Assembly (NCBI GenBank): GCA_002424045.1
Contig: DIPH01000017.1
Coordinates: 1-24,847 of the forward strand
From: Firmicutes bacterium UBA5493
GTDB lineage: Bacteria > Bacillota > Limnochordia > Darwinibacteriales > Darwinibacteriaceae
Direction: 5' to 3'
Length of the DNA stretch: 24,847 nucleotides
The position numbers and the translations under genes were made by a program. Below the pieces are notes generated by a model, which saw only the letters and a list, made by a program, of their open reading frames with translations, did no database searches and was not told the DNA's origin. Shown piece after piece: positions 16,239-22,197 of the stretch. Positions within the stretch are counted from its first letter, which is position 1. Each line of letters opens with the position of its first letter.

Positions 16239-16543
16239 TCAGTTCTTCCCGCAACAGCGTTTGAATTTCAGACCACTCCCACAGGGGCAAGGGTCGTTAC
16301 GCCCGACTTTTTTCCTTGAAGCCAAGTCATGAGATCGTACGTTGGCTGATCCCAATAGAGCATTTTCTCCGCCGCAATGCTGGGCAGACGTGCCGTCATT
16401 ACTCCTATCAGTTCATCTTTGTTCAGTCTGCTGACCTTTCGTATGCCTTGCGCACGGCAGATATCAAGAAGCTCTGCTTTCGTGTGTTCGCGTAGGACAT
16501 ACCATAAGGGCAGGGTGTAGGTTTGAAAATCCTCTGTCACCAT
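16239..16543 (-). CDS. Small SEC-C protein with its tail in the -1 frame (candidate programmed frameshift, or frameshifted gene)
   Basis: The zero frame from ATG 16543 encodes 91 residues with a SAP/Rho-N-like helical region (TKAELLDICRAQGIRKVSRLNKDELIGVM) and stops at 16268. The -1 frame beyond 16307 encodes a textbook SEC-C zinc-binding tail, GRNDPCPCGSG...FKRCCGKN, and stops at 16239. The switch point is an in-phase A AAA AAG heptamer (16313-16307). A -1 slip there joins both parts into a 101-residue protein with no other change. SEC-C motifs bind zinc and are best known from SecA. ATG 16543 is preferred over TTG 16570 because GAGAGG lies nine bases upstream. A simple one-base indel in the A6 run is the alternative. 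Confidence 0.7.
16307..16313 (-). other. A AAA AAG slippery heptamer
   Basis: On the minus strand this reads AAAAAAG, in the phase A AAA AAG relative to the upstream frame. It is the same heptamer as the E. coli dnaX -1 frameshift site. The -1 frame downstream encodes the SEC-C motif. No strong downstream stem was evident by eye. Confidence 0.6.
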
Positions 16544-16740
16544 CCTCACCATCCTCTCAAGTCGGTTCAAATAGACATGCTATCCTAAGAATAAGCTCTT
16601 GCTTTGCATTCGTCAGTTATATCGGGGCTGGAATTGGCTCTCTGCTAGTGTCTAGTGTAAAGTTACTGTAGGACAGGAATATGCCTTTGGGAAATAGAAA
16701 AAAACCACCGTCCGACGTGGACAGAGTACGTTCTACCATG

Positions 16741-16785
16741 AAAAAAAGACTTTCGCGATCCCCCTAGGAAATCGCGAAGGTCTTT
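16741..16785 (-). terminator. Rho-independent terminator of the coiled-coil gene
   Basis: Positions 16745-16759 and 16771-16785 form a 15 bp stem (AAAGACTTTCGCGAT against its complement, with one G-U pair) around an 11-base loop. On the minus strand the stem is followed by a run of seven T (complement of 16741-16747). It lies 46 bp after the stop of the minus-strand gene at 16831. Confidence 0.85.
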
Positions 16786-16830
16786 CGATAGTCTGAACCG
16801 GCTTTGCAAAAAAGCTGGTTTTAGTAAAGC

Positions 16831-17211
16831 TCATCCTGTTTCGACAAACGTTTTCTTCAACATCTGAATGTCTAAATCATGCCGGAACACGGTTTCGCGG
16901 TTTCTAGCGATCTCTTCTTCCAGTCGCAGGATGGCTTTTCCGTTATCGGCGACGGCTTCCTTTAGTTCTTCCTTCATATCTGCCATTTCGGCTCTTAGCT
17001 CTGTCTTCATGTCTGCCATTTCGGCTCTTAGCTCTGTTTTCATATCTGCCATTTCGGCTCTCAGTTCTGTTTTCATATCTGCCATTTCAGTTCTTAGCTC
17101 TGTCTTCATGTCCTGCATCATCAAGTTCTGCTCAGTAAAAAGATCAGTGACGTGCGTGTAGAGGCTCTCAATAAGTCGATAAACCTGTTCGCCGTTCTCT
17201 GTGTTTGTCAC
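16831..17211 (-). CDS. Coiled-coil protein with five 11-residue repeats
   Basis: A 126-residue hydrophilic protein of unknown function. The centre is five tandem 11-residue units (MQDMKTELRTE, three copies of MADMKTELRAE, and MADMKEELKEA), encoded by 33 bp repeats at 16954-17118. The rest is also heptad-like and charged, so most of the protein should be one long helix that oligomerises. There is no signal peptide or membrane segment. GTG at 17211 is chosen because GGGAGG lies seven bases upstream; a TTG at 17217 is too close to that site. A strong terminator follows. The coding strand is clear from codon structure, the ribosome-binding site and the terminator. Confidence 0.75.
   Translation of the reverse strand: MTNTENGEQVYRLIESLYTHVTDLFTEQNLMMQDMKTELRTEMADMKTELRAEMADMKTELRAEMADMKTELRAEMADMKEELKEAVADNGKAILRLEEEIARNRETVFRHDLDIQMLKKTFVETG
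16954..17118 (-). repeat. Five tandem 33-bp repeats inside the coiled-coil gene
   Basis: Five consecutive 33 bp units encode the 11-residue motif M(A/Q)DMKTELRAE. The middle units differ mainly at synonymous positions (for example the alternation of CATGTCTGCC and CATATCTGCC on the plus strand), so they are diverging copies under protein-level constraint. Copy number could vary by slippage or recombination. Confidence 0.85.
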
Positions 17212-17363
17212 ATGCAAACCTCCCTATCTTCCCTGGGCTGGCTCACATACTTCCACAGGAAAGCATGGGAATCCTGTGGAACACGCTGTAAAATCGCTCC
17301 ATTTTGGTCCAAGCGGACATTTCCTTGTATCCCAGGTGAATTCTTAAAGAATACCTTAGAACG
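17208..17363 (-). pseudogene. Possible C-terminal remnant of a gene upstream of the coiled-coil gene
   Basis: A 51-codon open stretch on the minus strand reads protein-like (KNSPGIQGNVRLDQNGAIL, DSHAFLWKYVSQPRED) and ends at TGA 17208-17210, overlapping the start of the coiled-coil gene. It lacks a start codon with a ribosome-binding site, and the same frame continues beyond a TAG at 17364-17366 for another 18 codons. This looks like the tail of a decayed upstream gene, but no family is recognised and chance is possible. Confidence 0.25.
17251..17281. other. Perfect 10-bp inverted repeat
   Basis: TTCCACAGGA (17251-17260) and TCCTGTGGAA (17272-17281) form a 10 bp stem with an 11-base loop, upstream of the coiled-coil gene. 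There is no adjacent T-run on either strand, so its role is unclear. Confidence 0.5.
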
Positions 17364-17462
17364 CTATTGTGAGTCCCGCCAGCTTTCGTTCTGCAAATTC
17401 CCTTTGACTATGAGTTTACCCTACTTCCATCATGTACTGGATGATCAATTGGTTTGGACACT

Positions 17463-17684
17463 ATGGAAGCCATGGACAGAAATCGTATGGTGACATTCCG
17501 TTATGGACGAGATCAACGTGTCGTCAAGCATGTCAACCCTGATTACTATCAGATGCAGTCGGAACCGGAGTTGCTTAGAACACTTGCTGAATCCGAAGAC
17601 GATGTGAAAAACGGGCGGATAGCACCGATTAAAGGCTCCTTTGACGATCTTTGCGCGTCCTTACTCGAAAGAAAAGATGGATGA
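17463..17684 (+). CDS. Phd-like antitoxin fragment
   Basis: A frame of about 73 residues. Its C-terminal half (NPDYYQMQSEPELLRTLAESEDDVKNGRIAPIKGSFDDLCASLLERK) resembles the toxin-binding tail of Phd/YefM antitoxins, with the usual L...L.E...D...GR pattern. The N-terminal DNA-binding part is absent or unrecognisable, there is no good ribosome-binding site before ATG 17463, and no toxin gene follows. It is probably a remnant of a toxin-antitoxin module or a diverged orphan antitoxin. Confidence 0.4.
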   Translation: MEAMDRNRMVTFRYGRDQRVVKHVNPDYYQMQSEPELLRTLAESEDDVKNGRIAPIKGSFDDLCASLLERKDG

Positions 17685-17762
17685 GGTATAATACTAGAAT
17701 AATAACACGTATTTAAGAAGGTAAAATTAGATTGATGTATAATATAAATATAAGAAGTGACA

Positions 17763-17782
17763 ATATGGAAGCGCTTCCATAT
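17763..17782. promoter_or_regulatory. LacI-family operator of cluster D (perfect palindrome)
   Basis: ATATGGAAGCGCTTCCATAT is a perfect 20 bp palindrome with the central CG typical of LacI-family operators. It ends 16 bp before the -10 hexamer at 17799 and so covers the -35 region, the expected position for repression of the transporter genes. Related half-sites occur before the LacI gene (21018) and the GH31 gene (22154). Confidence 0.8.
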
Positions 17783-17804
17783 GCTTGGATTACCTCAGTA
17801 TAAT
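17775..17804 (+). promoter_or_regulatory. Promoter of the cluster D transporter
   Basis: A perfect -10 hexamer TATAAT lies at 17799-17804. The best -35 is weak (TTCCAT at 17775-17780, 18 bp spacer) and overlaps the palindromic operator, as in a repressor-controlled promoter. Other TATAAT sequences lie in the AT-rich stretch upstream (17686-17750), so additional starts are possible. Confidence 0.5.
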
Positions 17805-17894
17805 GTTTCTATAGGAGGTGATGACGGGGCTTTCTCCTTTTGACGGTATATGAGTTGGTTGGACGATTACCATAATATCCTAGGAGGTTTTAAC

Positions 17895-19136
17895 TTGAAA
17901 AAGCAAGCTGCTAAGTTGTTAATTGTTTTACTTGTAGTTTCTGCTTTGTCGATTCCGGCCCTTGCTCAGAAAAAAGTACTAGACTTTCTTTGGTTTTCGG
18001 ATGGAGTGGAAGGGGACGTACTCAAGGAAATTATCGCAGATTACCAGAAAATAAGGCCAGACATTGAGATCAACGTCATAGAGACTCCCTTCCAGGATTT
18101 GAGAATAAGACTACAAACGATGATTGCCGGAGGCACTCCACCCGATTTATCCCGCTTGGTAAACGTGGGCGATTTTGCCCCGGCTTTACTTGATCTCACT
18201 CCTTACTTAGGGTTGGAGTATATTGATGACTTTGTTCCGTCAACGCATAGAAATGTAATCATCGACGGTAAGCTCATGGCTGTGCCAGTTGACGTGACCG
18301 CTAATGGGGTGATCTACAATAAGGATCACTTCGCCCAGGCGGGGATTGAAGTCCCAACTAATCCAGAAGATGTTTGGTCGTGGGATGAATTCGTTGAGAA
18401 CCTAGAAATCGTGGTAGAAAAGTCCTCGGCTCGTTACGGACTTGCATACGACTACACGTTTCACAGATGGCTCACAATCCTGTATCAAGCTGGTGGTAAG
18501 TTATTTACCGATGATTGGACGGCAATGGCCATTAACACGCCGGAAGGGGAAAGAGCCATTGAGTTTTTTGTAGAGTTACATGATAAGGAGATTATTCCCC
18601 GGTCAATCTGGCTAGGGGGAGAAAACCCTAATACGCTATTTCGTGCTGGTTTGACGGCTGCTCACTGGTCTGGTAACTGGATGTTAACGAACTATCGGGA
18701 TAACGCAACCCACTTCAACTGGGGTGTTATGTACATGCCCTACGGGAAAGTGCGTTCATCTGTTCTTGGAGGGAAGTATGTGGCATCTTTCAAGGACTCG
18801 AACCATCCTGAAGAGGCAGTGGAGTTCATCAAATATTTCACATCTACTGAAGTAAATGCTAAGTTCAACGAAGAATCCCTCTTTATTAGTCCACGACTAG
18901 ACAATGCACAATTACACTATGACTTTGGTGCAGACATGTTCGAAGTGTTCAGTAGAGAGCTTGCGGTTTCACCTCCGCATGCCGGATCCGATTGGGCTCA
19001 CCCATTTGCAGGTAGAATCGGTGATGATTTAAGGGATATCATTGTGGAGGCGTTGCAGCATAAACTTACTCCAAAAGAAGCGGTGGAGAAAATGGAACAA
19101 GTAGGAAACCGAATTCTGGACGACTACATGAAGTAA
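17895..19136 (+). CDS. Carbohydrate ABC transporter substrate-binding protein (SBP_bac_1, CUT1)
   Basis: A 413-residue secreted binding protein. Starting at TTG 17895 gives a textbook signal peptide (two Lys, then LLIVLLVVSALSIPALA, cleavage before QKK), again without a lipobox cysteine. AGGAGG at 17882-17887 is seven bases upstream. The in-frame ATG at 17850 would add 15 residues before the signal peptide. Hallmarks of the MalE-like fold are VLDFLWFSDGVEGDVLKEIIADYQ, the AGGTPPDLSRL segment, the VPVDVTANGVIYNKDHF hinge and AGLTAAHWSGNWML. The gene is followed by a 13 bp hairpin and two permease genes. The GH31 enzyme downstream suggests an alpha-linked oligosaccharide as ligand. Confidence 0.92.
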   Translation: MKKQAAKLLIVLLVVSALSIPALAQKKVLDFLWFSDGVEGDVLKEIIADYQKIRPDIEINVIETPFQDLRIRLQTMIAGGTPPDLSRLVNVGDFAPALLDLTPYLGLEYIDDFVPSTHRNVIIDGKLMAVPVDVTANGVIYNKDHFAQAGIEVPTNPEDVWSWDEFVENLEIVVEKSSARYGLAYDYTFHRWLTILYQAGGKLFTDDWTAMAINTPEGERAIEFFVELHDKEIIPRSIWLGGENPNTLFRAGLTAAHWSGNWMLTNYRDNATHFNWGVMYMPYGKVRSSVLGGKYVASFKDSNHPEEAVEFIKYFTSTEVNAKFNEESLFISPRLDNAQLHYDFGADMFEVFSRELAVSPPHAGSDWAHPFAGRIGDDLRDIIVEALQHKLTPKEAVEKMEQVGNRILDDYMK

Positions 19137-19152
19137 GAACGGGCAAGAAGAA

Positions 19153-19182
19153 GACTAAAGAGGGGAAAGCCCCTCTTTAGTC
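19153..19182 (+). promoter_or_regulatory. Intercistronic hairpin between binding-protein and permease genes
   Basis: GACTAAAGAGGGG (19153-19165) and CCCCTCTTTAGTC (19170-19182) form a perfect 13 bp stem with an AAAG loop and no T-tract. It ends 17 bp before the permease start. It matches the placement of the hairpins at 3711 and 10951 and probably tunes relative expression. Confidence 0.7.
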
Positions 19183-19199
19183 CCACAAGAGGTGATAGT

Positions 19200-20075
19200 G
19201 TGTCTGATCGAAAACGTCTGTTGACTCCCTATTTGTTTGTTTTGCCGAACGTGCTTATCTTTTTGATCTTTGTTGTTTTTCCTGCCATCTACGGACTAGT
19301 GTTATCCTTTACCAAATGGGATGTGATTAGCGATCCTGTTTTTGTAGGGCTGAAGAACTACATTTCCATTTTTTCCAGTGAGAGTTTTTGGGATACCACT
19401 AGAAAGACGTTTATTTATGTCTTCGCCGTTGTTCCCTGGACGTTTGTCACTAGTCTGGCTTTAGCATTATTGCTGGATATGAAGATCCGGCTTCGATCAG
19501 TTATGCGGGCCCTTTTTTACATCCCCTCAATGCTATCTGCTGTGGTAATTGGTGTTTCGTGGCGCTGGATACTTGGGGACAACTTTGGAGTGATCAATTA
19601 CCTGCTGGAAAGGGCTGGGTTCAAATCAGTTGGCTGGTTAACTACCCCATCGTGGACGATGTTTGTCGTTATTCTGGTCAGTGTTTGGGCTAGGGCGGGA
19701 TATTACATGGTCATTTTTTTAGCCGGACTCCAAAGCATCTCTAGCGTGTACTATGAAGCGGCCCGAATTGATGGGGCATCCGTGTGGCAACAGTTCTGGC
19801 AGATCACTTTACCCTTACTCAAGCCTACGAGCTTGGTTGTAGTGGTATTAACCGGCATTGAAGCCTTTAAGGTGTTTGATCTGATTGTAGTAATGACTAC
19901 AGGCGGTCCCGGGAAAGCTACTACATTTCTAGTCCAGGACATTTATCGGTGGGCGTTTGAACGAGGAGATCTTGGTTATGCTTCTGCCATGTCAGTTGTC
20001 TTGTTACTAATTCTAGGTTTATTAACGGCAGTTCAATTTGGTATAGCGGAACGGGGGGGCAACGCTTATGAATAA
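19200..20075 (+). CDS. Carbohydrate ABC transporter permease (MalF/UgpA-like, CUT1)
   Basis: A 291-residue membrane subunit. It has the usual N-terminal helix (TPYLFVLPNVLIFLIFVVFPAIYGL), the VGLKNYISIFSSESFWDTTRKTFIY periplasmic/second-helix region and the EAA loop YEAARIDGASVWQQFWQITLPLLKP. The GTG start at 19200 is preceded by AGAGGTGAT. Its 3' end overlaps the next permease gene by eight bases, so translation is coupled. Confidence 0.92.
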   Translation: MSDRKRLLTPYLFVLPNVLIFLIFVVFPAIYGLVLSFTKWDVISDPVFVGLKNYISIFSSESFWDTTRKTFIYVFAVVPWTFVTSLALALLLDMKIRLRSVMRALFYIPSMLSAVVIGVSWRWILGDNFGVINYLLERAGFKSVGWLTTPSWTMFVVILVSVWARAGYYMVIFLAGLQSISSVYYEAARIDGASVWQQFWQITLPLLKPTSLVVVVLTGIEAFKVFDLIVVMTTGGPGKATTFLVQDIYRWAFERGDLGYASAMSVVLLLILGLLTAVQFGIAERGGNAYE

Positions 20076-20886
20076 ATGGTCTAAGAGACTGGCGGAGTTG
20101 AGCGGGCTTTTGCTAGCTCTCGTTTTTGTAATTCCCGTCCTTTGGGTTGTTCTTTCGTCATTCAAAAGCGGGTACGAGATCTTTGCATGGCCGCCAACTT
20201 TTTTACCGGAAAATCCAAACCTTGGAAACTATGTTCAAGCCCTGAAGAAAAGCAATTTTGGACTTTATTTTGCGAACAGCTTCTATGTATCAACTCTTTC
20301 CACCATGCTGACACTGGTTATCAACTCTATGGCGGGATATGCTCTAGCGAAGTTCTCTTTTAGAGGCAATCGGTTAATTTTCTTCAGCTTTATTGCAACG
20401 TTGATGATTCCTCTTCAGGTAATCCTAGTACCGATTTTCTTGGTTGTCAAATCTCTGGGCTTATACAATTCGCTTTGGGGAGTTATTATTCCGCCCGCGG
20501 CCACCCCGACAGGCGTGTTTTTAGTCCGGCAATATATGATCACCATCCCGGATGAAATTATGGAATCGGCTAGAATGGACGGTGCCTCGGAATGGAAAAT
20601 TTTCTGGATTGTGATGATGCCTCTGGCAAAACCGGTTCTGACGGCCCTTACTATCTTCTCGTTTATGTGGCGCTGGAATGATTTTTTGTGGCCATTTATT
20701 GTTATTGGTACGCAACGAAAATATACGATTCAGGTAGCTATAGCTAATTTTGTCGGACAGTTCTCCGTGGATTGGAACAGTCTATTGGCCATAAGTGTGT
20801 TAGCGATGGTACCGATGCTAATTGTGTTTCTCATCTTCCAGCGGCACTTTATGAAAGGAATTGCTTTGTCCGGCTTGAAGATGTAG
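20068..20886 (+). CDS. Carbohydrate ABC transporter permease (MalG-like, CUT1)
   Basis: A 272-residue membrane subunit that pairs with the preceding permease. The N-terminus carries VIPVLWVVLSSFKSGYEIFAWPPTFLP, the EAA loop is MESARMDGASEWKIFWIVMMPLAKP, and the C-terminus ends ALSGLKM. The start overlaps the upstream gene by eight bases. No ATPase gene follows, so the complex presumably uses a shared ATPase from elsewhere in the genome. Confidence 0.92.
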   Translation: MNKWSKRLAELSGLLLALVFVIPVLWVVLSSFKSGYEIFAWPPTFLPENPNLGNYVQALKKSNFGLYFANSFYVSTLSTMLTLVINSMAGYALAKFSFRGNRLIFFSFIATLMIPLQVILVPIFLVVKSLGLYNSLWGVIIPPAATPTGVFLVRQYMITIPDEIMESARMDGASEWKIFWIVMMPLAKPVLTALTIFSFMWRWNDFLWPFIVIGTQRKYTIQVAIANFVGQFSVDWNSLLAISVLAMVPMLIVFLIFQRHFMKGIALSGLKM

Positions 20887-20903
20887 GAAAACTTAGAGTT
20901 TTC
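20887..20903 (+). other. Short hairpin after the permease genes
   Basis: GAAAAC (20887-20892) and GTTTTC (20898-20903) form a six-bp stem with a five-base loop directly after the stop. A second weak stem (AGGC...GCCT, about 20914-20934) is followed by five T. Together they could terminate some transcripts before the LacI promoter, but neither is strong. Confidence 0.3.
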
Positions 20904-20976
20904 GTAGGTAGAAAGGCAGAATTTCGGAACGCCTGAATTTTTGGTGCCGCGTAATCCGGGTAGGGGATTCCAGGGA

Positions 20977-21005
20977 TTGATATGTTTCAGTATCCGGGGT
21001 ATAAT
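20977..21005 (+). promoter_or_regulatory. Promoter of the cluster D LacI gene
   Basis: TTGATA (20977-20982) and a perfect TATAAT (21000-21005) are separated by exactly 17 bp. The predicted transcription start near 21012 lies just before the operator-like site at 21018, fitting autorepression. Confidence 0.75.
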
Positions 21006-21017
21006 GCGAATGAGAAA

Positions 21018-21037
21018 ATATGGAAGCGATTTCGCGT
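21018..21037. promoter_or_regulatory. Operator-like site before the LacI gene
   Basis: ATATGGAAGCGATTTCGCGT matches the perfect palindrome at 17763 at 15 of 20 positions, including the whole left arm ATATGGAAGCG. It lies between the predicted transcription start and the ribosome-binding site of the LacI gene, which suggests negative autoregulation. Confidence 0.55.
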
Positions 21038-21049
21038 AGGAGAGTATCA

Positions 21050-22072
21050 ATGGTGCGAGCTACAATTACGGATGTTGCAAAAAGGGCGGGGGTTGGAGTT
21101 GCCACTGTTTCTCGAGTACTCAATGACAGTGGCTATGCTAGCGAGAAAACGCGTAAGAAGGTCATGGAGGCAGTGGAGTATTGCGATTATGAGCCCAATC
21201 TTATTGCGAAGAGTCTCGCGCAGAAGTCCACTAGCCTTATTGGCGTTGTAATCTCAGACATATTAAATCCTTTTTACGCGAAATTAATCCACGCTATTCA
21301 GGCTACGTGCGATGAACACAAGTATTCCATCATACTCTGCAACACAGATGAGAGCAAAGAAAAAGAAAGGGAGTATTTAGGTCTATTATCCAGTAATCGC
21401 GTGAACGCGATTATTCTGGCAGGTGGACGGGGTATTGGAGAGAGTTATAACAATCATTTGCTTGAGGCTGCTCGAAAGACCCCTATCATTCTGGTCAACG
21501 AAAGTGTCAATGCTGAAGGGATTTTCTGCGTTTGCTGTGATAAAGAAAAAGGCGCGTTCCAAATGACCGAGTACCTCATTGGATTAGGGCATCGAAACAT
21601 CGTTCATGTTGCGGGTTATCCCAACTTTAAACCAACCCAAGAGAGATTGGCTGGATTTTTAAGCGCGATGCACAAGCACGGTCTGCCCGTAGGCACAGAT
21701 AATGTGATTTACTCGGATTACCACATTTCGGGCGGGTACGCCACCGCATGCGATATTTTGAGCCGGGACGTTCTACCCACTGCGATATTTGCTTCCAATG
21801 ATCTTATGGCAATTGGAGTCATGAACGCTTTACAGGAGAACGGCATTGTGATCCCCGATAAGATGACGGTTGTAGGCTCCGATAATATATTATTTAGCGA
21901 ATTTACAACCCCAAGCCTCACAACTATCGATCACGATGTCGCTTTGCTTGGTGAGCATTCCGTTAGAATGGCCATCGCATTAATTAATGGCGAGATTCCC
22001 CACAGGCACGAAATGATTGACACGAAGATCATCATCCGAAAATCTAGTGGGAAAGCCAAGGTAACTGCGTGA
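21050..22072 (+). CDS. LacI family transcriptional regulator (cluster D)
   Basis: A 340-residue repressor. The HTH and hinge occupy residues 4-50 (TITDVAKRAGVGVATVSRVLND, then YEPNLIAKSLAQKSTSLIGVVISDI). The effector domain shows family marks such as the GLGHRNIVHVAGY and PTAIFASNDLMAIGVMNAL segments and PSLTTIDHDV. ATG at 21050 follows AGGAG with an eight-base gap. The track of frame upstream to 21020 would run through the operator and is not used. It most likely represses the transporter and GH31 genes through the TATGGAAGCG sites, with an alpha-glycoside or its product as inducer. Confidence 0.92.
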   Translation: MVRATITDVAKRAGVGVATVSRVLNDSGYASEKTRKKVMEAVEYCDYEPNLIAKSLAQKSTSLIGVVISDILNPFYAKLIHAIQATCDEHKYSIILCNTDESKEKEREYLGLLSSNRVNAIILAGGRGIGESYNNHLLEAARKTPIILVNESVNAEGIFCVCCDKEKGAFQMTEYLIGLGHRNIVHVAGYPNFKPTQERLAGFLSAMHKHGLPVGTDNVIYSDYHISGGYATACDILSRDVLPTAIFASNDLMAIGVMNALQENGIVIPDKMTVVGSDNILFSEFTTPSLTTIDHDVALLGEHSVRMAIALINGEIPHRHEMIDTKIIIRKSSGKAKVTA

Positions 22073-22153
22073 TTCTTAGCCATTACGGTTTTTTCCTTTT
22101 ATGACATGCAAGTGCTTTCGTGTTTATTAAGTTCACTATTTCCTTTTTTGCTC

Positions 22154-22173
22154 TTATGGAAGCGTCTCCACAA
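22154..22173. promoter_or_regulatory. Operator-like site before the GH31 gene
   Basis: TTATGGAAGCGTCTCCACAA matches the palindrome at 17763 at 15 of 20 positions, again with an intact TATGGAAGCG left arm. It lies 25 bp before the GH31 start codon. No clear promoter was seen upstream, so the gene may have its own weak promoter or be read from the LacI gene. Confidence 0.5.
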
Positions 22174-22197
22174 TCATTGGATAGAGGTGGGTGTGCA

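Noticed and set aside
17152..17493. 113-codon plus-strand frame overlapping the coiled-coil gene start
   Set aside because: No ribosome-binding site, no protein-like motifs, and it runs antisense across the start region of a better-supported gene.
17686..17750. Extra TATAAT-like sequences in AT-rich DNA
   Set aside because: No -35 partner at 16-18 bp could be picked with confidence; AT-rich composition alone explains them.
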